Shown here in pieces: positions 49,512 to 59,881 of a stretch of DNA of 64,000 nt. How positions within the stretch are numbered: position 1 is the first letter of the stretch; each line of letters begins with the position of its first letter. The notes under the pieces are model-generated. The model saw nothing but the letters and a program-made list of their open reading frames with translations, was not told where the DNA came from and ran no database searches. The DNA comes from Deinococcus alpinitundrae (GTDB lineage Bacteria; Deinococcota; Deinococci; Deinococcales; Deinococcaceae), in the NCBI RefSeq assembly GCF_009982895.1, contig NZ_WXZL01000018.1, positions 1 through 64,000 of the forward strand, in the 5' to 3' direction. The position numbers and the translations under genes are program-made.

Positions 49512-50056
49512 GTCTCCCCCAGCGAGCGGCGCATCGTCTCAAGCGCCCGGCGCAGGCGGGTTTTGACAGTACCCAGCGGCAGCGCCCGCTCCTCAGCGAT
49601 CTCGGCGTGGCTCAAGCCCGCGAAGAAGGCGTCGTGGAGCAGCAACCGGTCACGCTCCGGCAGGTGACTCAACGCCCCCTGCACCACCATGCGGGTGTCG
49701 AGATCGCCGCTGGCATCCGGCACCGACAGCTCGCCCAGCAGGTCCTCGTCGCCGCCGCTGAGCAGGGGCCGTGCGCCGCGCGCCCGCAGGCGGCTGAGCG
49801 CTTCGTGGCGGGCCACCGTATAGATGAAGGCGCGCGGCGAACCGAGTTCGGGGCGGTACTGGTGTGCCCGCGCATCAAGGCGGGCGAAGGTATCTTGCAG
49901 CACTTCCTGCGCCTCCTCGCGGTCCGAGAGCAGCCGGAACGCCAGCGCCAGAACATGCTGGCCCAGCCGGGCATACAGCTCGGCCAGCGCCGCCTCATCA
50001 CGGTGCTGGAGGCGCAGCATCAACGTTCTTTCCTGGCTGGTCTGGTCGTCGGTCAT
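49508..50056 (-). CDS. ECF sigma factor (SigK-like)
   Basis: The protein has 182 residues. Region 2 is [20 protein letters not shown] with nearby [16 protein letters not shown]. Region 4 is [20 protein letters not shown] with the helix [19 protein letters not shown]. It directs RNA polymerase to a small regulon. The pairing with an RskA-type anti-sigma, four-base overlap and matching promoter (50074-50102) point to autoregulation. Confidence 0.93.
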   Translation of the reverse strand: MTDDQTSQERTLMLRLQHRDEAALAELYARLGQHVLALAFRLLSDREEAQEVLQDTFARLDARAHQYRPELGSPRAFIYTVARHEALSRLRARGARPLLSGGDEDLLGELSVPDASGDLDTRMVVQGALSHLPERDRLLLHDAFFAGLSHAEIAEERALPLGTVKTRLRRALETMRRSLGET

Positions 50057-50073
50057 CAGGGCCTACATTCAAG

Positions 50074-50102
50074 GATACGCGCGGCGAGGCCCGTTGGATT
50101 CA
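50074..50102 (-). promoter_or_regulatory. ECF-type promoter of the sigma/anti-sigma operon
   Basis: On the minus strand TGAATCCAA (50094-50102), a 13-base spacer and GCGTATC (50074-50080), ending 17 bases before the sigma ATG. It is the same element as at 48716-48744. Confidence 0.72.
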
Positions 50103-50189
50103 GCAGGGCAGTTTGGGGCACTTCTCCGGGCCGCTTCCGGGCCCGGTCTTTACTTTTGCCTGCCCCGAACCGCTCTATGCTGCCGGGCG

Positions 50190-50909
50190 ATGACTGCCTC
50201 TGCCGCCCTGCTCGAAACCGTCAAAGCTGCCTACGCCCGCTACGAGCAGGAGGCAGGTCAATTTTTACAGGACTACACGGCGGCGGGCCATCCGGTCTAC
50301 TGCGGAGCCGGGTGCTTTGGCTGCTGCAACATGCCGATTCGCCTCTCGCTGGCCGAGGCCGCGCTGATCGCCAGCGTGCTGACCCCGGAAGAAGCCCGCA
50401 AGGTGGAAAAACACGCCCGCAAGGTGCTGCACAACGCCCGCACCGCGCCGGACGAGGACGAGTACGTGCGCCGCCACCGCGCCCAGGTGGGCTACTGCCC
50501 GCTGCTGGGCGCGGACGGTGCCTGTACCCGCTACGCCGTGCGCCCCACCCGCTGCCGCGACACCTTCAGCGCCATGCCTGCGGTGTACTGCCAGGAAGGC
50601 ACCTGGGACGCCATGACCAGGCCCGAGCGCCGTGAGTACCTGCGCGAGGTGCGCCGCACGCCCGGCACCGACGGCGAGACGCACTTCATCGCGCCGCTGG
50701 AAGAGATGAGCGAGCCGATCTGGGAGCGCTGCAGCCGCGCCATGCGCCGGGCGTGGAACCTGGAAGCCTGGGGCGACTTCTGGGTACTGACCACGCTGGC
50801 CGCCCAGCCCGGCTTCATGGCCGCCATCGAGCGCGGCGACAAGGGCGCGGCCCTGAAAGAAGCGCGGCAGGCCGGGCTGGAACACCCCGAACTGATCGAA
50901 TTCGCTTAA
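50190..50909 (+). CDS. YkgJ-family cysteine-cluster protein
   Basis: The 239-residue protein has the zinc/iron-chelating YkgJ pattern: [20 protein letters not shown], then [20 protein letters not shown] followed by C. The cysteines probably bind a metal or Fe-S centre. Function unknown; some members act in protein maturation. The start is set by TATGCT 8 bases before the ATG at 50190; the upstream in-frame extension overlaps the sigma operon and is noncoding. Confidence 0.87.
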   Translation: MTASAALLETVKAAYARYEQEAGQFLQDYTAAGHPVYCGAGCFGCCNMPIRLSLAEAALIASVLTPEEARKVEKHARKVLHNARTAPDEDEYVRRHRAQVGYCPLLGADGACTRYAVRPTRCRDTFSAMPAVYCQEGTWDAMTRPERREYLREVRRTPGTDGETHFIAPLEEMSEPIWERCSRAMRRAWNLEAWGDFWVLTTLAAQPGFMAAIERGDKGAALKEARQAGLEHPELIEFA

Positions 50910-51184
50910 GGCGAGGCCATCGGCGGCAAAATCCTGAGGCCCGGCTGCCCGACTTCCAGCTTGTGGCCCGCCTCAAACAGCGCGGCGGCCACCACCACGC
51001 CCGCCGGACGCGTGCCCTTGAGGTGGGTGGCGAGCACCTCTTCTCGCCTGCTCACCACGAAGCGCGGCGCGGCGCCATCGGTCCACGCAGCGGCCACACC
51101 CTCGGCCCGCAGCTTGTCCCAGACGTGACGGTGCGGCGTAGCGAGTCGATCGGCCCAGTCGTGGTTGAGTTCGTCGGCAGTCAT
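50906..51184 (-). CDS. Small protein of unknown function
   Basis: The 92-residue soluble protein ends four bases into the YkgJ-family gene, convergently. It has an acidic start ([14 protein letters not shown]) and a central [23 protein letters not shown] (plus-strand 51190-51195) lies 5 bases before the ATG, which supports it as real. Confidence 0.55.
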   Translation of the reverse strand: MTADELNHDWADRLATPHRHVWDKLRAEGVAAAWTDGAAPRFVVSRREEVLATHLKGTRPAGVVVAAALFEAGHKLEVGQPGLRILPPMASP

Positions 51185-51236
51185 GGCCCAGGCTAGGGCC
51201 GCTGGCCGCAGCGGCGCAAGCCCGCAAGACTTAACG

Positions 51237-51866
51237 CTAGAAGCTGTCGCTGCCGCCGATCCGCACCGCCTGATAGTAGGCGTAGGCGGCGGTGTAGCAC
51301 GGCGGTTCCTTGTACCAGGGCTTGGCGTTGCAGATGGTTTTCATGTTGGTATAAAACGCCTCGTCGGTCGTGCGGCGGTTGGCATCGGTGCGCTGGTAGA
51401 CCTTGAGGTTTCGGTAGCCGAAATCGTGAACGTTGCAGGCGGGCTGGAAATCTCCAGTGTAGCCCAGCCCCAGTCCAGTCGGCGCGGAGCAGCCGTCGCG
51501 GCTCCAGTCGAGGCCCGGATAAACGGCATTGACGCTGCCCTGGGCGGCGTACTGGCGGTCATAGTTGGGCACGCTGCCCCAGCCCACCGACTTGATGTAG
51601 CTCAGGCGATCCGAAGCCAGATCGAGGCCGCCGAGCGCCGGCGCGGCGGGCAGGCTGAGCGGGCGCGGCACCTCGTCGTAGGCTTCCCGCAGCGCCTGAA
51701 GCAGGCCCGGATCGTCGCCGTAGCGCTGCAAGATAGCCCGGCTCTGCGGGTCTTGCAGTTCAGGGCGGGCGGCGTAGTCGGAGGTCAGATTGACCTGTGT
51801 CCCGACGGGCTGACCGCAGGCTGCCAGAAAGAGGCCGAGAGCAAGAAACGGGAGGTGTTTGGGCAT
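51237..51866 (-). CDS. Secreted prokaryotic phospholipase A2, lipoprotein
   Basis: The 209-residue protein has a lipobox (LFLAAC, Cys17), so it is anchored to a membrane. From about residue 100 it matches the prokaryotic/fungal PLA2 family: [20 protein letters not shown] and the active-site helix [11 protein letters not shown] with the catalytic His-Asp. Two further cysteines ([18 protein letters not shown]) fit a disulfide. Such enzymes cut sn-2 acyl chains of phospholipids. The target, self or foreign lipid, is unknown. It stands alone. Confidence 0.85.
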   Translation of the reverse strand: MPKHLPFLALGLFLAACGQPVGTQVNLTSDYAARPELQDPQSRAILQRYGDDPGLLQALREAYDEVPRPLSLPAAPALGGLDLASDRLSYIKSVGWGSVPNYDRQYAAQGSVNAVYPGLDWSRDGCSAPTGLGLGYTGDFQPACNVHDFGYRNLKVYQRTDANRRTTDEAFYTNMKTICNAKPWYKEPPCYTAAYAYYQAVRIGGSDSF

Positions 51867-51998
51867 GACACTACTCCTGGGCGGCCTGCTCGAATCGAGT
51901 CAGGGGGAAGGTGGGGTCGGTCTTCTTCGGGGCTGCGTTTTGGGTGGCTGTACCCTCCACTTTACCTCACTGGCATGCCCAACTGGGCCAGGTGCGAG

Positions 51999-52027
51999 TT
52001 GACGAAATTAAGGTTAGGCTTTACGTT
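51999..52027 (+). promoter_or_regulatory. Sigma-70 promoter of the DHFR-family gene
   Basis: TTGACG (51999-52004), a 17-base spacer and TACGTT (52022-52027), in an AT-rich stretch that contrasts with its surroundings. Confidence 0.7.
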
Positions 52028-52057
52028 ATAGACATATTCAGCAATCAAAGGGGCAAA

Positions 52058-52675
52058 ATGCGCAAGCTCATCGTCGGCAACCTCGTCACGCTGGACGGTT
52101 ATTACGAGGGCAAAGACCGGAAACTTGACGCCGTCTTCAAGCACTTTCACCCGGACTATGCGGGCGACCAGACCTTCGATCACTACATGGCCGAGCGAAT
52201 GCGGGCGGCTGACACGCTGCTCTACAGCGGGCGCAGCAACTTCTTAGACAACATGCACTACTGGACGAGCTTGCCGCACGACCCGGAGGCGACGGCTATC
52301 CGGCGTGAAATGGCCGAACTTCAGACGCGGGCCGAGAAGGTCGCCGTCTCGGATCAGCTCACCCGCGAGGAATTGGCTCCCTGGGACGACACCCGCATCG
52401 TCAGGACGGCGGACGCAGTGAAGGAAGTACGTGCCCTTAAGGAGCAACCCGGCCGGGACATCTTCATGTTCGCAGGCCGAACACTCTGGAATCACCTGCT
52501 GGCGCATGGGCTGGTGGACGAACTGCATCTGGTCATTTTCCCGCTGATCGCCGCAGGGGGAACGCCGCTGTTCGTGGGCAGGCCACCCGTGTCCCTGAGG
52601 CTCCTGTCCTCGCGCACCTGGCAAGGTTCAGGCAACATTCTGGCCTGCTACGCGGTGGACCACCCAGGAAAATAA
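52058..52675 (+). CDS. Dihydrofolate reductase/RibD C-terminal-like reductase
   Basis: This 205-residue NADPH-type reductase fold opens [20 protein letters not shown] and has [20 protein letters not shown] and [18 protein letters not shown]. Members of this family are widespread; few have a known substrate. The ATG at 52058 follows AAAGGGG at 4 bases and a clear promoter; in-frame sequence upstream of it overlaps that promoter. A bidirectional terminator follows. Confidence 0.88.
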   Translation: MRKLIVGNLVTLDGYYEGKDRKLDAVFKHFHPDYAGDQTFDHYMAERMRAADTLLYSGRSNFLDNMHYWTSLPHDPEATAIRREMAELQTRAEKVAVSDQLTREELAPWDDTRIVRTADAVKEVRALKEQPGRDIFMFAGRTLWNHLLAHGLVDELHLVIFPLIAAGGTPLFVGRPPVSLRLLSSRTWQGSGNILACYAVDHPGK

Positions 52676-52680
52676 GACCA

Positions 52681-52725
52681 CAGAGAAAGGGACGCCCAGC
52701 ACAAATCCGGGCGTCCCTTTCTCTG
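52681..52725. terminator. Bidirectional terminator between the DHFR-family gene and etfA
   Basis: A perfect 17-base stem (52681-52697 and 52709-52725) with an 11-base loop; CCCTTTCTCTG on both strands gives pyrimidine tails. Confidence 0.85.
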
Positions 52726-52736
52726 GAATCGGTGCC

Positions 52737-53687
52737 TCAGCGCTTGCTGGCCTCGATCAATGCGGGCACGATCTCGTTCACGTCACCCACGATGCCGTAG
52801 TCGGCCACCTTGAAGATCGGCGCTTCAGCATCCTTGTTGATCGCCACGATGTACTTGCTCTTGCCCATGCCCGAGAGGTGCTGCACCGCGCCCGAGACGC
52901 CCAGGGCAATGTAGGCCCCCGGCTGCACGGTCTTGCCGGTCTGGCCCACCTGCTCGGCGTAGGGCCGCCAGCCCGCGTCCACCACGGCCCGCGTCGCACC
53001 CACACCCGCGCCGAGGTTGTCGGCCAGCGGCTCCACGTACTTGCCGAAGTTCTCGGCGTTGCCCACCCCGCGCCCGCCGGTCACGATGATGTCGGCCTCG
53101 GCCAGCGCCACCCGGCTCGACTTTTCGACGTTTCTGCCGGTCACGCTCACGCGGCTTTCGGGCAGTTCCAGGTCCACATCGTACTGCTCGCCGGGCTGAG
53201 CAGCGGGGGCAGCGGCGGCAAACGAGCCGGGCTTGGCACTCACGACGATAACCGGCCCCTGGGCTTCCACCGTCTCGGTGACGCGGGCCAGGTAGGTGTA
53301 GCGCTGCGCCTGGAGGCCCTCACCGCTGCCGCTGAGCGAGATCACGTCTTCGAGGTACGGCGCGTCGAGCTTGACGGCCACGCGCGGCGCGTACTCGCGC
53401 CCCGAGCGGCTCCCCCCGACAATGACGGTATGCGCCTCACCCTCCTGGGCGATCTGGGCGGCGGCAGCGGCCCAGGTCTCGGCGTTGTAGGTCGAGAGTG
53501 CGGCGCTGTCGGCCACCAGTACCTGATCGGCGACGGCGGCGGCCTCGGTCGCCACGCCCGCCACGTTCTGCCCCAGCACCAGCACCGTGACGGGCCCCTC
53601 GCGGCCCGTTTGCCGCGCCGCCGTGACCATTTCCAGGGTAGACTTGGCGAGCTTGCCGCCCGAGTATTCCGCAACGATAAGAATCAC
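52737..53687 (-). CDS. etfA: Electron transfer flavoprotein, alpha subunit
   Basis: This 316-residue subunit binds FAD and carries electrons from dehydrogenases to the quinone pool. The FAD-binding region has [13 protein letters not shown] and [20 protein letters not shown], then GAVQHLSGM and [20 protein letters not shown]. The start overlaps etfB by four bases, giving the usual etfB-etfA order. Confidence 0.97.
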   Translation of the reverse strand: MILIVAEYSGGKLAKSTLEMVTAARQTGREGPVTVLVLGQNVAGVATEAAAVADQVLVADSAALSTYNAETWAAAAAQIAQEGEAHTVIVGGSRSGREYAPRVAVKLDAPYLEDVISLSGSGEGLQAQRYTYLARVTETVEAQGPVIVVSAKPGSFAAAAPAAQPGEQYDVDLELPESRVSVTGRNVEKSSRVALAEADIIVTGGRGVGNAENFGKYVEPLADNLGAGVGATRAVVDAGWRPYAEQVGQTGKTVQPGAYIALGVSGAVQHLSGMGKSKYIVAINKDAEAPIFKVADYGIVGDVNEIVPALIEASKR

Positions 53688-54445
53688 TTGATCACCTTCG
53701 CTTCGTTTCTGAGCAGGTCGATGAGTTGCGCCGCCGCCGCCTGGGGGTCCTTGCCGTCGATGATCTTGTTCAGGCGGGCGCGGGTCTGAATTTCCGCGCC
53801 GACGAATTTGACCCTGGACTGCGCACCGTAGGTCGCCAGATCGTCCTTGCGGAGTTCTTTTTTCTTGGCCTTCATGATGTTGGGCAGCGTCGGGTAACGC
53901 GGCTCGTTGAGGCCCTGCTGGGTAGTCACGACGGCGGGCAAGCTGGCCTCGAAGCTCTCGTTGCCCTCGTCCACGTCGTGGCGGCCAGTAAGCTTGTCGC
54001 CGTCGAGCTTAAGTTCATTGGTCCAGGTGAGCTGCGGCCAGCCGAGGCGCTCGGCAGTGGCGGCTCCCAGCGCCTGCGAGTCCCAGTCGGCTTCCTGCCC
54101 GCCCACCAGAATCAGATCGGTCTGCTCGGTCTGGGCCAGCTGGGCCACCACCTGGCTGAGCGACACGGCATCGAGCCGCTCGTCGGTTTCCACGTGCACC
54201 GCCCGGTCCGCACCCATCGCCAGGGCAGTTCTGAGGGCGTCCTCGTTGCGCTTGGGGCCAATCGCCAGCGCGACGATCTCCTCGACGCCCGCACCGCTCT
54301 CGCGCAGCCGCAGGGCTTCCTCCACGCCGTACTCGTCCATTCCGTCCATCACGACGGTGGTGCCGTCCAGGTCGACGGCGTTACCGCTCAGCCGCACGCG
54401 GGCCTCGGCGTCCGGCACCTGCCGGATCAGGGTCAGAATTTTCAT
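53684..54445 (-). CDS. etfB: Electron transfer flavoprotein, beta subunit
   Basis: This 253-residue subunit binds AMP and shapes the ETF dimer. Family blocks: [40 protein letters not shown] and [28 protein letters not shown] lies before the ATG. It heads the etfBA operon and faces away from the GNAT gene only in part; both are on the minus strand. Confidence 0.97.
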   Translation of the reverse strand: MKILTLIRQVPDAEARVRLSGNAVDLDGTTVVMDGMDEYGVEEALRLRESGAGVEEIVALAIGPKRNEDALRTALAMGADRAVHVETDERLDAVSLSQVVAQLAQTEQTDLILVGGQEADWDSQALGAATAERLGWPQLTWTNELKLDGDKLTGRHDVDEGNESFEASLPAVVTTQQGLNEPRYPTLPNIMKAKKKELRKDDLATYGAQSRVKFVGAEIQTRARLNKIIDGKDPQAAAAQLIDLLRNEAKVIK

Positions 54446-54520
54446 GGTGCCTCCTTGGTGTTCTCGCTCATTCTCGCAAATTAGACTGGGTCCAAGTTTA
54501 GCAGTTCGTGCGGACTTCTC

Positions 54521-54907
54521 TCAAGCCAGCCGCATCAGGCCTGCCTCGGTCGCCTGGAAACCGCAGGCACGGTAAAAGCCCGTCAGGTGGGCTTCGAAGT
54601 CCACGTGGAGCCAGTGCATCCCGCGCTCACGGGCTTCTTCGGCGGCGCGGCCCACCAGTTCGCGGCCCAGGCCCCGGCGTTGGTACTCAGGATGCGCGGT
54701 GGGATCGAGCAGAAAAGCGTGAACGCCGCCGTCCCAGGCCACATTGACGAAGCCGACGAGCCGGGCAGCGTCGTAGGCGCAGACAAAGAGCAGGCTGTGG
54801 TCCAGCCGCTTGAGATTGTCCGGCCCCGGCTCGCCCCAGGCCGCTGCGACCAGGGCTCGGTACGCGGCGAGATCCGGCAATTCGGCAACGGTGAAGTGGA
54901 TGTCCAC
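54521..54907 (-). CDS. GNAT-family N-acetyltransferase
   Basis: The protein has 128 residues. The acetyl-CoA binding motif A is LDPTAHPEYQRRGLGRELVG (Q/RxxGxG type), with LHVDFEAHLTGFYRACGFQA at the C-terminus. The substrate is unknown. It starts with GTG, and TAGGCT (plus-strand 54916-54921) lies 8 bases upstream. Confidence 0.9.
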   Translation of the reverse strand: MDIHFTVAELPDLAAYRALVAAAWGEPGPDNLKRLDHSLLFVCAYDAARLVGFVNVAWDGGVHAFLLDPTAHPEYQRRGLGRELVGRAAEEARERGMHWLHVDFEAHLTGFYRACGFQATEAGLMRLA

Positions 54908-54986
54908 AGCTGCTTAGCCTACACTCAGCGCAACGCGCTCCGCCGTCAGGCAGCTTGAGACGGTGGGTTCAGCGCCGGGGTCAGTC

Positions 54987-55367
54987 ATGGGCATCACCTT
55001 CAACCACGCGATCATCGCCGCGCAGGACCGTCAGCTTTCCGCCGTGTTCTTCGCTCATTTGTTCGGCCTGCCGGAGCCGACAAGCTGGGGACAGTTCGTC
55101 TCGGTGGCGCTCAGCGAGGGCGTCCATTTGCAGTTTGCCGAAGCGGGGGGAGACATCCAGCCCCAGCACTGGGCCTTTCTGGTGGACGACGCCACGTTCG
55201 ACGCCATTTACGGGCGCATTCTCGGGAGCGACCTGCCTCACTGGGCCGACCCGCAAATGCAGTTGCCGGGTCAGTTCAACACCAACCACGGCGGGCGGGG
55301 CGTCTATTTTCTTGATCCCTCCGGGCACGGCCTGGAAATCATCACCCGGCCCTATAGTTCAGCTTAG
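54987..55367 (+). CDS. VOC-family (glyoxalase-fold) protein
   Basis: The 126-residue protein opens FNHAIIAAQDRQLSAVFFAH and ends GVYFLDPSGHGLEIITRPY. The paired beta-alpha modules and C-terminal His/Glu fit a metal-dependent dioxygenase, isomerase or resistance protein. The ATG at 54987 is preferred over a GTG eight codons upstream because the fold starts at once. Confidence 0.85.
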   Translation: MGITFNHAIIAAQDRQLSAVFFAHLFGLPEPTSWGQFVSVALSEGVHLQFAEAGGDIQPQHWAFLVDDATFDAIYGRILGSDLPHWADPQMQLPGQFNTNHGGRGVYFLDPSGHGLEIITRPYSSA

Positions 55368-55378
55368 ACTGCTCCTTA

Positions 55379-56650
55379 ATGACAACCCAAGCCTTGGAAA
55401 CGGTCTTCACGATGGAGGCCACCCCGGTCAAGTTCGGGCGCGGCGCGGCGCATGAAGCGGGCTGGGAAGCTGCCCGGCTGGGCATGCGGCGGGTCTTGCT
55501 CGTCACCGACGCGCAGGTGGCGGCCCTGGGCCTCTCAGAAAACGTGGCCGCGCAGTTGAGGGTGGCGGGCATAGAGGTCAGCGTCTTCGACCGCAGCCGG
55601 GTGGAACCCACTCTGGAGTCCTTGCAGGAAGCGGTCGTCTTTGCCCGCGCGTACGGCCCCGACGGATTCGTGTCGCTGGGCGGCGGCAGCAGCATCGACA
55701 CCGCCAAGGTCGCCAATCTGCTGCTGAGTCACGGCGGCGAGGTGATGGACTACGTGAACCCGCCGATTGGCGCGGGGCGCAAGCCCGCCGGTCCGCTGCT
55801 GCCCCACCTGGCCATTCCGACCACGCCGGGCAGCGGCTCGGAAGCCACCACCGTCGCGGTGCTGGATTTGCCGGCGCTGAAGGTCAAGACGGGCATCTCG
55901 CACCGTTACCTGCGGCCCGCTCAGGCCATCGTCGATCCGGAACTGACCCGCAGCGCCCCGAGCGCCGTCATCGCCTCGGCGGGGCTGGACGTGGTGTGCC
56001 ACGCCGCCGAGAGCTACCTCAGCCGCCCGTTCGGGACCCGCCCGAAGCCCGCCACGCCCGACGAGCGCCCGCCCTACCAGGGCAGCAACCCGGTGGCCGA
56101 CGTGTGGTCGGCGCAGGCGATCCGCTTCGGCGGCGAGTTCCTGCGCCGGGCCGTCGCGGACGCAGACGACCTGGAAGCGCGCGGGATGATGATGCTGGCG
56201 GCCACGATGGCGGGCGTGGGCTTCGGCTCGGCAGGGGTGCATATTCCGCACTCGTGCGCCTACCCCATCGCAGGCTTGAAGCACGACTACCGGGCCGAGG
56301 GCTACCCCAGCGCCTTTATTCCACACGGCTTCTCGGTGATCGTCACCGCGCCCGCCGCCTTCCGCTTCACCTTCGACGCCCTGCCGGAGCGCCACTTGCA
56401 GGTGGCCGAATGGCTGACCGGCGGCAAGCTGGAAAACCCCGGCCCCGACAGCCTGCCGAATGCTTTAATTGACCTGATGCGGGGCGTGGGCGCGCCCAGC
56501 GGCCTGAGCGAACTCGGCTACACTGAGCAAGACCTGCCCGCGCTGGTGGCCGGAGCCGTCAAGCAGCAGCGCTTGCTGGCGGTGGCCCCCAAGCCGCCCA
56601 CCGAAGCGGATCTGGAAACGATCTTGCGGGCGAGCTTCGAGAACTGGTGA
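55379..56650 (+). CDS. Hydroxyacid-oxoacid transhydrogenase (iron-dependent alcohol dehydrogenase family)
   Basis: This 423-residue enzyme resembles human ADHFE1. Its N-terminus TVFTMEATPVKFGRGAAHEA is characteristic. The cofactor-binding part has SLGGGSSIDTAKVANLL and AIPTTPGSGSEATTVAV. Metal ligands lie in AGLDVVCHAAESYLSRPFG and GVHIPHSCAYPIAGLKHDY. It couples 4-hydroxybutyrate oxidation to 2-oxoglutarate reduction, giving D-2-hydroxyglutarate; substrates here are inferred. TAGACT (55365-55370) lies 8 bases before the ATG. Confidence 0.88.
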   Translation: MTTQALETVFTMEATPVKFGRGAAHEAGWEAARLGMRRVLLVTDAQVAALGLSENVAAQLRVAGIEVSVFDRSRVEPTLESLQEAVVFARAYGPDGFVSLGGGSSIDTAKVANLLLSHGGEVMDYVNPPIGAGRKPAGPLLPHLAIPTTPGSGSEATTVAVLDLPALKVKTGISHRYLRPAQAIVDPELTRSAPSAVIASAGLDVVCHAAESYLSRPFGTRPKPATPDERPPYQGSNPVADVWSAQAIRFGGEFLRRAVADADDLEARGMMMLAATMAGVGFGSAGVHIPHSCAYPIAGLKHDYRAEGYPSAFIPHGFSVIVTAPAAFRFTFDALPERHLQVAEWLTGGKLENPGPDSLPNALIDLMRGVGAPSGLSELGYTEQDLPALVAGAVKQQRLLAVAPKPPTEADLETILRASFENW

Positions 56651-56673
56651 GCGGGAGCCGCTAAACTCCGGAA

Positions 56674-57132
56674 ATGAAACTGGCCGAGGCCCTGATCGAA
56701 CGCGCCGACTTGCAAAAACGCGCCGCGCAACTTCAGCAGCGCATTCAGCTCAATGCCCGCAGCCAGGAGGGCGAGCCGCCCAGCGAGGACCCTGTGGCCC
56801 TGCTGGCCGAACTGAATGGGATCTTTGACCGGCTCGACGATCTGATTCCCCGCCTGCACCGCAGCAATGCCGCCGCCCGGCTGGATGAATCGCGCACGCT
56901 CACCGACGCCCTGGCGCACCGGGAGGTGCTGGACCTGCGGCTGGCCGCGCAGCGCAGCGCTACCGAGGCGGCCAGCACATCGCAGGTTCGCTCGACCCGC
57001 AGCGAGTTGCGCTGGGTGTCGCACCTGCCGGTGCGTGAGCTTCAGGCCCGAACCGACCGCCTGGCCCGCGAGCGCCGCGAACTCGAAGCCGAGATTCAGC
57101 AGGCCAACTGGCAGCACGATTTGCTAGAGTAG
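56674..57132 (+). CDS. DIP1984-family (septicolysin-like) protein
   Basis: The 152-residue protein is entirely helical. It starts MKLAEALIERADLQKRAAQL, the family opening, with NARSQEGEPPSEDPVALLAE next and an ELEAEIQQANWQHDLLE end. The family carries a 'septicolysin' label of unclear basis; it looks like a coiled-coil protein, not a proven toxin. TAAACT (56662-56667) is 6 bases before the ATG. Confidence 0.88.
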   Translation: MKLAEALIERADLQKRAAQLQQRIQLNARSQEGEPPSEDPVALLAELNGIFDRLDDLIPRLHRSNAAARLDESRTLTDALAHREVLDLRLAAQRSATEAASTSQVRSTRSELRWVSHLPVRELQARTDRLARERRELEAEIQQANWQHDLLE

Positions 57133-57404
57133 GCCTGCTGCGGCCCTGCCTGGGCGAGCGCCAACCCGCCTGCGGGTCAAGCAGGCACCGGGGTACGCTG
57201 GGGCGGCGTAGGAGGGTTCAACTCCCTCATTACTTTTTTGCCCAGCACCTTTACACCAGTACCGCGCACCGTTTCTTCTTACTTCCACGGCGCTGACAGC
57301 AGGTTCGGCAGCACGGCGCAGGCCACCCTCCTTCCCCGGAATGGGTGGCCTGCTCTGTCTTGGCATCCGCGCCTGGCGGTGCTGGCCGCGCCCAGAAAAA
57401 TGTC
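57133..57404. other. Intergenic region with a T-loop-like hairpin and a terminator
   Basis: No gene is supported. GAGGG-TTCAACT-CCCTC (57212-57228) has the shape of a tRNA T-arm but no acceptor or anticodon arm. A 6-bp helix (57197-57202 and 57241-57246) can enclose it. Farther on, CAGGCCACCC (57319-57328) pairs with GGGTGGCCTG (57343-57352), a likely bidirectional terminator. Confidence 0.5.
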
Positions 57405-57719
57405 CTACTTCCCAGCGAAGGGCCGGAACATGTCGTGCTGGCCGTACCAAGCGTGGTGGGCGTCATGGTCGATGGCAAACAGCCGGGCCAGCACGCGGGC
57501 ATCCTCGTCGGTGATGTCACGCACGGTGAACTCGTCCAGGTAATCGTCCACGCTGGTAAAAGTGCGGTCTTCCCCGTTCACACGCACGTGCAGGTGCAGA
57601 TTGCCTGCAATGGCACTGTCGTCGAAGCGGCGGCTGAGCGTGTCGCGCCAGCGGCTGAAATCATGTGCGCCCATCACCACGAAGCCCTGGCCCTGGTAGT
57701 CGATCAACTTGTAGTTCAT
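57405..57719 (-). CDS. Small protein of unknown function
   Basis: The 104-residue soluble protein opens MNYKLIDYQGQGFVVMGAHD and ends in an acidic, His-rich stretch (FAIDHDAHHAWYGQHDMFRP). TACCCT (plus-strand 57726-57731) is 6 bases before the ATG, so it is probably leaderless. The histidine cluster could bind metal. No family is assigned. Confidence 0.7.
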   Translation of the reverse strand: MNYKLIDYQGQGFVVMGAHDFSRWRDTLSRRFDDSAIAGNLHLHVRVNGEDRTFTSVDDYLDEFTVRDITDEDARVLARLFAIDHDAHHAWYGQHDMFRPFAGK

Positions 57720-57789
57720 GGCCTGAGGGTAAACCCTGTACTTAAAGCCTGGCCCACATGTCCCCCGCCCGACCCGTTACCCTGCGTTC

Positions 57790-59301
<1,512 letters not shown>

Positions 59302-59311
59302 ACAGCGAAAA

Positions 59312-59342
59312 GGCGGGCGCATCCATCTGGGATGCGCCCGCC
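59312..59342. terminator. Terminator between cobA-hemD and the gene at 59414
   Basis: A perfect 13-base stem (59312-59324 and 59330-59342) with loop ATCTG. The minus strand continues in TTTT. Confidence 0.85.
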
Positions 59343-59413
59343 CTGCCTTATCCTGCCCGCTTTGCTGAAATCCTGTTTGCTGAACTTCAGCGGCTGTATT
59401 TACGCAGCTGGAT

Positions 59414-59740
59414 TCACGCGGCGCGGCGGCGAACCACGCCCAGCGACGTGACGCCCTGCTGGTGCAGCGCGGCGCTCAACTCGGCCAGCGTGGCGGCAGC
59501 ACTCTGGGGGTGGGCCTGCAAGGTGGCGTCGCCCAGCCGGGCCTGGGGCCACAGGCGCAGCGTCCAGCCGTCCACCTGGGGCAGGGCGCGGCCCTCGGGC
59601 AATACGACTTCCATCAGCACATCTTCGGTGATTGCTGAAGGCGCGGCCACGACCGAAGCGGCGGCAGGCTGAATAGACGGGGTGGAAGTGGCGTGGGTGA
59701 TGATCGAGCGGCGGCCAAAGCGGGGCAGGGTGAAGGTCAT
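59414..59740 (-). CDS. Small protein of unknown function
   Basis: The protein has 108 residues. A basic N-terminus (MTFTLPRFGRRSIITHATST) and Ala-rich linker lead to a compact domain (EDVLMEVVLPEGRALPQVDG; DATLQAHPQSAAATLAEL). It may be a regulatory or anchor protein. The ATG at 59740 is preferred because CATTAT (plus-strand 59747-59752) lies 6 bases upstream. Confidence 0.6.
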   Translation of the reverse strand: MTFTLPRFGRRSIITHATSTPSIQPAAASVVAAPSAITEDVLMEVVLPEGRALPQVDGWTLRLWPQARLGDATLQAHPQSAAATLAELSAALHQQGVTSLGVVRRRAA

Positions 59741-59881
59741 GCAGCCATAATGCACCCGCGCCGGGACGGCGTCCATCGGGTTTGTGTGCGGCTGACGCTT
59801 AGTCTATCGGGAGTTCCGATGGTGTGGTCCGTCCAAGCGGTCACAGCCTGAGAAGACGGCTCAGCTCGGCCTTCCTGCTCT

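Noticed and set aside
57212..57228. tRNA gene
   Set aside because: Only the T-arm can be drawn; no acceptor stem, D-arm, anticodon arm or CCA is present.
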